From Actinophytocola sp963727495 (GTDB taxonomy: Bacteria; Actinomycetota; Actinomycetes; Mycobacteriales; Pseudonocardiaceae), in assembly GCA_963727495.1 (NCBI GenBank), contig CAVSGQ010000006.1, positions 248,001 to 312,000 on the forward strand: a stretch of DNA of 64,000 nucleotides. Reading direction: 5' to 3'. A program made the position numbers and the translations under genes. Positions 58,204-64,000 of the stretch are shown in pieces. Numbering within the stretch: position 1 is the first letter of the stretch; each line of letters begins with the position of its first letter. The notes under the pieces are model-generated. The model was not told the DNA's origin. It saw only the letters and a program-made list of their open reading frames with translations, and made no database searches.

Positions 58204-61169
58204 TCCTGCTCCTCGTCTTTACGGCTGTCCTCGGGACCGGACTGGTCACCAGCGTAGGCGTCGATGAGGGCGTGCCGGCCGCGCCGAACGCCCTGCTGGA
58301 AGCTTGACATGCGGCCACGGACGGCATCCGCCGAACGCGGTGGCAGTGGCGGAGCCGCTGGTGTCTCCGCAGCGGTCGCCGAATGGCGCGGCGCCGCCGA
58401 GCCCGGCACGAGGTGTGCCTTGGGCACCCGCTTCGGCAGACCAGCGGTGGTCTGCGCCTCCGGGGTGGTCTCCAGGAGCGCCTGCGCGGCGAGCCACCCG
58501 TCGTCACCCGGGGAGGTCCACGACGTGGCGTCCGGCTCCGGCTCGGCTGCGGCGCACCCGGGGGTTCCTGGGTCGCGTGCGTGCCGTTGGTGCCGTTGGT
58601 GCCGTTCGCCAGGCCGTTGGCCTCGACGGGCTGCTCGGTCACGGCCGGCTGGCGCTGGTGCGAACCGGTGTCGGCCGCCTCGAACCACTGCGACAGCACG
58701 GCCTCGTAGATGGGCAGGCGCTCCGTCGGCGCGTCCACGCTCGAGGTCGGCCTCCTGCGCCGGCCTGCTCGCGCCGAGCGGCGGGTAGCTGCCGGTGTCC
58801 GCGGGCGGCTCCGGCATCGGGCTGCCGAACAGGCCCGCCGTGTGGTCGCCGTTCTGGGCGTTCGGGTCCGGCGGCGGCGGTTGCTCGGTGGACACGCCGT
58901 TGCGCCGTGGGGATGCCGGTCCCGTCGTAGCCGACGGTGAACGCCGGGTACCCGGCGACCTCCTACGGCGTGCGGTTCTGGCGGGTCTCCGCCCCGGTGT
59001 CCCGCGGGTCCATCGTGCCGCCGTCCGGCCGCAGCCGCGGCAGGCCACCGGTGAACGCGCCGGCGATGCCGCTGTTGCGCACCGGCAGGTTCGCGCTGGT
59101 CGGCGCGTCGGTGGCGGCGGCGAGCGACGAGGTGGTCGAGGTGGCCGACATGCCCGACGCGGTGGTCCGCGACGGCGCGCCGACCGGCTGCACCAGCTCA
59201 CCCGGCACGTTGATCCGCGCGATCAGGCCGCCCTCGATGTCCTCGTTGTCCCGCAGCCGCACGATGATGTTGTGCCGCTTGGCCAGCCGGGCGACCACGT
59301 ACAGACCCATGCGGCGGGTCACCGCGACGTCCAGGTCCGGCGGGTCGGCCAGGCGGGCGTTGGCCGCGTCGATCTCCTCCTCGGACATGCCGACGCCCTG
59401 GTCGGTGATCTGGATGGCCAGTTCCTTCTTGCGGGTCATGGCCATCCGGACGACGACCTTCTTCTCCGGCTCGGAGAAGAACGTGGCGTTGTCCAGCAGC
59501 TCCGCGATGACGTGCACGAGGTCGGAGACCGCGCGGCCCTGGACCGCCACCTCGGGTGCCGAGGCGACCTCGACCCGGGCGTAGTGCTCGACCTCGGACA
59601 CCGCGGCGCCCACGACCTCGGAGGCGGGACCGGGCGGTTGAGCTGGCGGGACAGGCCGGTGCCCGAGAGCACCAGCAGGCTTTCCGAGTTCCGCCGCATC
59701 CGGGTGGCCAGGTGGTCGAGCTCGAACAGGCTCGCCAGCTGGTCGGGGTCCTGCTCGTCCTGCTCCAGCCGGTCGATCAGGGACAGCTGGCGTTCGACCA
59801 GCGCCTGGGACCGGCGGGACAGGTTGACGAAGATCGAGTTGATGTTGTCGCGCAGGAGGGCCTGCTCGGTCGCCATCAGGACCGCCTGCTCCTGGACCGC
59901 GTCGAACGAGCGGGCCAGCTGGCCGGTCTCCTCGCGGGTGAACACGGCGACCGGCTCGACCGCGTGCTTGGCGGCCTCGGCCGGGTCCGGGTCGGCGAGG
60001 ATGCGCTGCACCGAGGCCGGCAGCCTGCGGTTCGCGACCTCCAGCGCCTCGCGGCGCAGCACCCGCAGCGGCTTGAGCAGCGACCGGGTGACGATGGCCA
60101 TCAGGCCGAGCGCCAGCAGCAGTGCGAGCAGCACGATCGCCGAGTCCCGCCACGCCGCCTCGGTGGCCTCGTCGGCCAGCACGTTGGCGTTGTCACGCAG
60201 GTTGTTCAGCAGCTCGGTCTCGACCGCGCGCATGTGCTCCAGCGTCGCCGACCCGTCGTTGGTCAGCTTGGCCTTGTCGATCTTCAGCGACACGGGTTCG
60301 CCGTCCACGTTCGCCGACTCGGCCGAGGCGATGGCCAGCGCCTTGATGCGCTGCCGGTTGTCGACCTCGGGGCCGGAGACCGTGTCGGAGTAGAGCTGCA
60401 GCTGCTCGGGCGCGGCGTTGGCGCGGTAGTCCGCCAGCGCGCCCGCCGCGCTCGCCTGGGCGTCCCGGACCTGGTTGAGCAGGTCCGCGGGGAACGCGTC
60501 GTAGGCGGCCGCGATCTGCAGGATCGAGTTCTCCTTGGCGACGTTCTCCTTGACCTCGGCCAGCGACTGGATCGTCGAGCCCTCGCGCAGCAGTTCGCGG
60601 TCGGTCACCGCGGTGTTGATCTCGCGACCGAGGCGCACCACCGCGTCGAGCACCGCGGAGTACGCGGCGTACGCCGCGACGTCCGGGTAGTCGGTCTGGT
60701 CGGCGGTGTTGCGGATCGCGGGTAGCGCGGAGAGGCGCTGCAGGCCGATGTTGTAGCGCTGCTTGGCGTCCTGGTCGTTGGTGTCCAGGTTCGCCGCGGC
60801 CCGCTGCACCGACCGGATGGCCTGGTCCACCAGGCCGATCTCGGTGTCCAGCTCCGTCCGCGGGCCCTGCTCGCCGTCGGCGATGTAGGACACCGCGAGC
60901 GTGCGCTCCTTCTGGAGCTCGTGGACGACGCTGGTCACGTTCCGGGCGAGGTCCACCTGGCTCACGGTTTGGCGGAACTCGGCGGCGCGGTCCAGGTCCA
61001 CCTTGGCGCGCAGGCCACCGAGGATCAACGCCGTCAGCGTCGGTACCACGATGACCGCGATGACCTTGGTTCGCAGGCGCCAGTTGCGCATGCGGAGGCG
61101 GGAACCGCCCTTCATGGCGCTTGCCGGCGCGGCCGGAGGCCGGCCGGGCGCGGGAGTCTGGTCAGGCAC
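58200..61169 (-). CDS. cvnA: Conservon nitrate-sensor-like histidine kinase CvnA (multiple frameshifts)
   Basis: A sensor kinase of about 985 residues. The N-terminus has a membrane helix (KVIAVIVVPTLTALILGGLR), an extracellular NIT-type helical domain (VVHELQKERTLAVSYIADGE), a second helix (IVLLALLLALGLMAIVTRSL), HAMP, a His-less dimer region and an HATPase domain (HVIAELLDNATFFSEPEKKV, ITDQGVGMSEEEID, GLYVVARLAKRHNI). A disordered tail ends RGRMSSFQQGVRRGRHALID. Frame shifts are needed near 59630, 58880, 58735 and 58550, plus an in-frame TAG near 58964. GTG 61169 follows a TATGGT -10 box, so it is probably leaderless. Either sequencing errors or a decayed gene. Confidence 0.82.
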
Positions 61170-61808
61170 GGCGGCACCATAGTCGGTGCGGTTGCCGGCG
61201 CGAGGTGGGATGTCAGCAGTGTGGTCGGGCACTCCCAGCACTCTCCCTGGTTGTCAAGCCGGTAGCCCGCCAGCTCGATCGGACAAGTACCCCAGTGAGG
61301 ACGCAAGCCCATCGGGCGCCCCCAGCGGTTGCGCTCCCATGCAGCTCCACTCCCCAGCTCCCACTGCCGGGAAGCACGCGCAAGATCATTTGGGCGCGCT
61401 CCTTAACCGCTTCGATGGACTTCTGCCTCACTGTGGCCACAGAAGGTAGCGGAGTCTACCCGCCGATGTAAGCCCTCCGGACGGATGGTCACACATCAGG
61501 GTAGGAAAAGTCACACGCAGACAACAATTTTTCTCGATCGGTTTAGGTGGCTACCCTCACATCTGGGCGATGACGCTTCCTCTGGGTAGCGGTTGACACG
61601 CGGGTGGTGACGCCATGTTTGCCATTAACACCCACTGTGCGCATGTGCGTGGACTTCCGCCACACTCTGTTTCACCCGGCGTCGTCACCTGGACAGGAGA
61701 ACACGGGTACTGATTGTGACGCGTCGAAGACACTCTCTAGAGTGGCGCCCTGGTGTGCGGGGCACCACCACTGTTGGCTTCTAACACCCTCATACGAGGA
61801 GAGGCTCA
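61170..61808. other. Divergent control region between cvnA and the ABC importer
   Basis: This 639-bp stretch carries both promoters and is less GC-rich than its surroundings in 61470-61560. A minus-strand frame from GTG 61440 (VATVRQKSIEAVKERAQMIL ..., 75 codons) stays open, but its third-base GC is only about three quarters, well below real genes here, so I do not call it. A 7-bp inverted repeat (AGGGTAG near 61500, CTACCCT near 61553) is present. Confidence 0.5.
61714..61743 (+). promoter_or_regulatory. Candidate promoter of the ABC importer operon
   Basis: TTGTGA (61714-61719) and TAGAGT (61738-61743) are spaced 18 bp. The -10 lies inside the inverted repeat CACTCT-CT-AGAGTG (61731-61744), a possible operator. 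Transcription would begin about 60 bp before the start codon. Confidence 0.45.
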
Positions 61809-62852
61809 ATGCCCATTGGCGTCACCGGGAGACGATTCCGCTCCCGACTTCCCATCGTCGCGACCGCGTTGACGCTGGTCACGACCTTGACAAGCTGTGG
61901 TCTGCTCGGCGGCTCGGACGACCAGAACGAGCCCGCGAAGAGCGGGAACGGCAAGCTCGAAACGACCGACATCAAGGTCTCGATCATGAAGACCACCGAC
62001 CTCGCCTGCTTCCACCTGGCGATGCAGGAGGGGTTCTTCAAGGACGAGGGCCTCAACGTCACGTTCGTCGACGCGAAGAGCGGTGGTGAGTCGACCCAGA
62101 AGCTCATCGGCGGCGAGGTCGACATCGCCTACTCCAGCTACACGCCGTTCTTCCTGGCCGAGAGCAAGGGAGCGGCCCAGAACCTGGGCGGCATCAAGCT
62201 GGTGGCCGACGCGTCGTCCGCGGGGCCGGGCAGCACCCTGGTCGTGGCCCTGCCGGACTCGTCGGTCAAGAGCATCAAGGACATGAAGGGCAAGAAGGTC
62301 GCGGTGACCGCCACCGGCACCATCTCCGACCTGCTGGTCATGTCCACGCTCAAGACCAACAACATGCCGTACGGCAAGAACGACATCCACTGGGTGCCGA
62401 CGCCGTTCCCGGCCACCGCACAGGCGCTCAAGTCCAAGGCCGTCGACGCCGCGTTCGTGACCGAGCCGTTCATCACCGACGCCGAGCGCAACGCGGGCGC
62501 GGTGCCCGTGTTCGACACCGCGGTCGGCCCGACGGCGGACATGCCGACCGCCGGCTACGCGTCCACCGGGAACTTCGTGGAGAAGAACCCGAACACCATC
62601 GCCGCCTTCCAGCGCGCGATGCAGCGCGGCACCGACCTGGCGCTGTCCGACCGCAGCCTCGTCGAGCCGCTGCTGATGAAGTTCTCGGGCGTGGACGAGG
62701 AGACCGCCAAGATGGCGACGCTGCTGACGTTCCAGTCCAAGCTCGACGCGACGCGCATCCAGCGGGTGCCGGACCTGATGCTGGAGTTCAAGGTCATCTC
62801 GAAGGCCATGGACGTGTCGAAGATGATGGTCCCGACGGCGCCACTCAGCTAG
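61809..62852 (+). CDS. ABC importer substrate-binding lipoprotein (nitrate/sulfonate/taurine type)
   Basis: A 347-residue periplasmic-binding-protein-fold lipoprotein. Signal peptide RLPIVATALTLVTTLTSCGL with lipobox Cys30, then the SsuA/NMT1-like domain: DLACFHLAMQEGFFKDEGLN, KLIGGEVDIAYSSYTPFFLA, MKGKKVAVTATGTISDLLVM, AVDAAFVTEPFITDAER. ATG 61809 follows GAGGAGAGG. It heads an operon with two permease genes. The class covers nitrate, sulfonates, taurine and thiamine precursors; no accessory oxygenase or reductase in the window fixes the substrate. Confidence 0.9.
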   Translation: MPIGVTGRRFRSRLPIVATALTLVTTLTSCGLLGGSDDQNEPAKSGNGKLETTDIKVSIMKTTDLACFHLAMQEGFFKDEGLNVTFVDAKSGGESTQKLIGGEVDIAYSSYTPFFLAESKGAAQNLGGIKLVADASSAGPGSTLVVALPDSSVKSIKDMKGKKVAVTATGTISDLLVMSTLKTNNMPYGKNDIHWVPTPFPATAQALKSKAVDAAFVTEPFITDAERNAGAVPVFDTAVGPTADMPTAGYASTGNFVEKNPNTIAAFQRAMQRGTDLALSDRSLVEPLLMKFSGVDEETAKMATLLTFQSKLDATRIQRVPDLMLEFKVISKAMDVSKMMVPTAPLS

Positions 62853-62859
62853 CTGCCGC

Positions 62860-63633
62860 GTGCGACCTTTCATTCGCAACCTGATCGGGCTGGCCGGCTT
62901 CTTCCTCATCTGGGAGGGAGCCGTCCGGCTCGGCCTGATCGAGCGGGTCTTCCTGCCGACGCCGACCGATGTGGCGGCCCGGCTGGTCGACCTGCTCGGT
63001 CAGGAGTCCTTCCAGCGTGACGTGATCGCGACGGTGCTCGCCTGGCTGATCTCGCTGTGCGTCGCGCTCGCCATCGCCGTGCCGGCGGGGCTGCTGCTCG
63101 GCAGCGTCCCGTCGGTGCGGGCGGCCACCCGGGTGCTGATCGAGTTCCTGCGGCCGATCCCACCGGTGGCGCTCATCCCGCTGATCATGATCGTGCTCGG
63201 CTCCGGGCCGGACGCGAAGATCACGCTCGCGGTCTACGCGTCGGTGTGGCCGATCCTGTTCAACATCATCTACGCGCTGGACGAGATCGATCCACTGCTG
63301 GTGGACACCGCGCGGTCGTTCGGCGACGGGCGGCTGCGGGTGATGGTCGGCGTGGCCCTGCCGCACGCCGCGCCCTTCGCGTTCACCGGCCTGCGGCTGT
63401 CCGCGGCGATCGCGCTCATCGTGACCGTCAGCACCGAGTACCTGGCCGGCAGCGAGATCGGCGTCGGGGCGTTCATCATCGACACCGCCACCACCGCCGG
63501 CAAGATGGACATGGTGCTCGCCGGCACCGTGGTGATCGGCACCGTCGGCTACCTGGTCAACGAGATCCTGGAGCGGCTCGGCCGCCGGATCTTCCGGTGG
63601 AGCGACACCACCCGAGCGGAGGCGCTGACATGA
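62860..63633 (+). CDS. ABC importer permease (SsuC/TauC type), first
   Basis: A 257-residue inner-membrane subunit with six helices, opening RPFIRNLIGLAGFFLIWEGA. It carries the BPD_transp_1 signature with the EAA-like loop ALDEIDPLLVDTARSFGDGR ... VALPHAAPFAFTGLRLSAAI, which docks the ATPase. GTG 62860 starts seven bases after the lipoprotein stop, without a strong ribosome site. Its stop overlaps the next permease ATG (ATGA). Two permease genes in tandem indicate a heterodimeric channel rather than the usual SsuC homodimer. Confidence 0.92.
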   Translation: MRPFIRNLIGLAGFFLIWEGAVRLGLIERVFLPTPTDVAARLVDLLGQESFQRDVIATVLAWLISLCVALAIAVPAGLLLGSVPSVRAATRVLIEFLRPIPPVALIPLIMIVLGSGPDAKITLAVYASVWPILFNIIYALDEIDPLLVDTARSFGDGRLRVMVGVALPHAAPFAFTGLRLSAAIALIVTVSTEYLAGSEIGVGAFIIDTATTAGKMDMVLAGTVVIGTVGYLVNEILERLGRRIFRWSDTTRAEALT

Positions 63634-64000
63634 GGCGGCTCACCGGCTTCGCCCAGCGCTGGATCGTCTTCGCGGTCGCCGTGGTGCTCTGGCAGCTCGG
63701 CGCCGCCGCGGCGCGGAACCCGTTCTTCCCCACCCCGCTGGAGATCCTCGGCGCGTGCCGGGAGCTGTGGTTCACCACCGACGACGGCGGGTTCGGGCTG
63801 TCCACGACGGTGCGCGTGGACATGCTGCCCAGCCTCGGGCGAGTGCTCGGCGGCTGGGCCATGGCGGCCGTGCTGGGCGTCGCGATCGGCACCGCACTCG
63901 GCCGCTCGCGCACCGGCATGCAGTACGTCGGGCCGCTGTTCGCGTTCTTCCGCACGCTGCCCTCACCGGCGCTGGTGCCGGTGTTCATCCTGCTGTTCGG
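63630..64000 (+). CDS. ABC importer permease, second (cut by window edge)
   Basis: The first 123 codons of a second SsuC-like permease: RRLTGFAQRWIVFAVAVVLW, FFPTPLEILGACRELWFTTD, LPSLGRVLGGWAMAAVLGVA, and the start of the core (FRTLPSPALVPVFILLFG). ATG 63630 overlaps the previous stop. It resembles its neighbour only at family level, so it is an old duplication. The ATPase gene presumably follows beyond the window. Confidence 0.9.
   Translation, partial: MRRLTGFAQRWIVFAVAVVLWQLGAAAARNPFFPTPLEILGACRELWFTTDDGGFGLSTTVRVDMLPSLGRVLGGWAMAAVLGVAIGTALGRSRTGMQYVGPLFAFFRTLPSPALVPVFILLF

Noticed and set aside
61213..61440. A 75-codon minus-strand ORF upstream of cvnA
   Set aside because: Third-base GC is about three quarters, below that of neighbouring genes, and there is no convincing ribosome site or known homologue.

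Overview
The window is high-GC actinobacterial chromosome. Gene content and order point to the Pseudonocardiaceae, most likely Amycolatopsis or a close relative (inference, no search run). Coding is dense on both strands, with many GTG starts, ATGA/GTGA overlaps and several apparently leaderless promoters. From memory, the order of citA, serC, sepH, a DUF2537 gene, a SpoU methyltransferase, a MarR gene, DUF3027, an MFS gene, DUF2771, a cold-shock gene, moaD, rpf, mog/moaE, moaC and an Rv0862c-like gene parallels the Mycobacterium tuberculosis Rv0862c-Rv0889c stretch, so the backbone is ancestral and the rest is inserted.

Layout. 1-4916: the start of a TetR gene and a urease operon ureABCFGD. 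5061-7023: citrate synthase, a small HTH protein with twin operators, and a YdeI-like protein. 7128-10588: an ABC exporter with its two-component system. 10669-15717: a serine beta-lactamase-like protein, serC, purC, sepH. 15883-19652: a heterodimeric ABC exporter. 20033-21376: a peptidoglycan-binding protein with 23 His-rich octapeptides. 21405-25511: DUF2537, SpoU methyltransferase, GCS2 ligase, PPP-type phosphoesterase. 25605-33287: an accessory signalling/conflict island. 33407-47765: acyl-CoA synthetase, cold-shock protein, DUF2771, MFS, glutaminyl cyclase, DUF3027, a sacsin/Hsp90-like ATPase, DUF2530, an NCS2 purine permease, MarR and MFS. 48075-53523: HAD phosphatase, the moaD/rpf/mog-moaE/moaC cluster, malic enzyme. 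53612-61169: an Rv0862c-like protein and a conservon (cvnABCD). 61809-64000: a nitrate/sulfonate/taurine-type ABC importer cut by the window end.

The most interesting block is 25605-33287. A plus-strand operon (two small membrane proteins, one with a zinc ribbon; a VWA protein; a PP2C phosphatase; a membrane-anchored kinase-like protein) converges, 18 bp apart, on a minus-strand operon (LSDAT/SLOG sensor, two 2TM SLATT proteins, a TIR protein with three C-terminal membrane helices). The second operon has the parts of a TIR-signal, SLOG-sensor, membrane-effector defence system; the first resembles the TerY-P triad. Their joint function is inference.

Second is the octapeptide-repeat protein at 20033. 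Non-coding features worth noting are inverted arrays of 21-22 nt repeats at gene ends, a 43-bp dispersed repeat inside two genes, an IdeR-like iron box over a candidate small-RNA promoter, and a perfect CRP-type site upstream of rpf.

Sequence quality matters. ureF, ureC, the 7961 permease, cvnD and cvnA all carry single-base frame shifts in otherwise intact conserved genes, mostly in GC runs. Draft-assembly indels are the likeliest cause, and the broken genes are annotated as full genes with that caveat.
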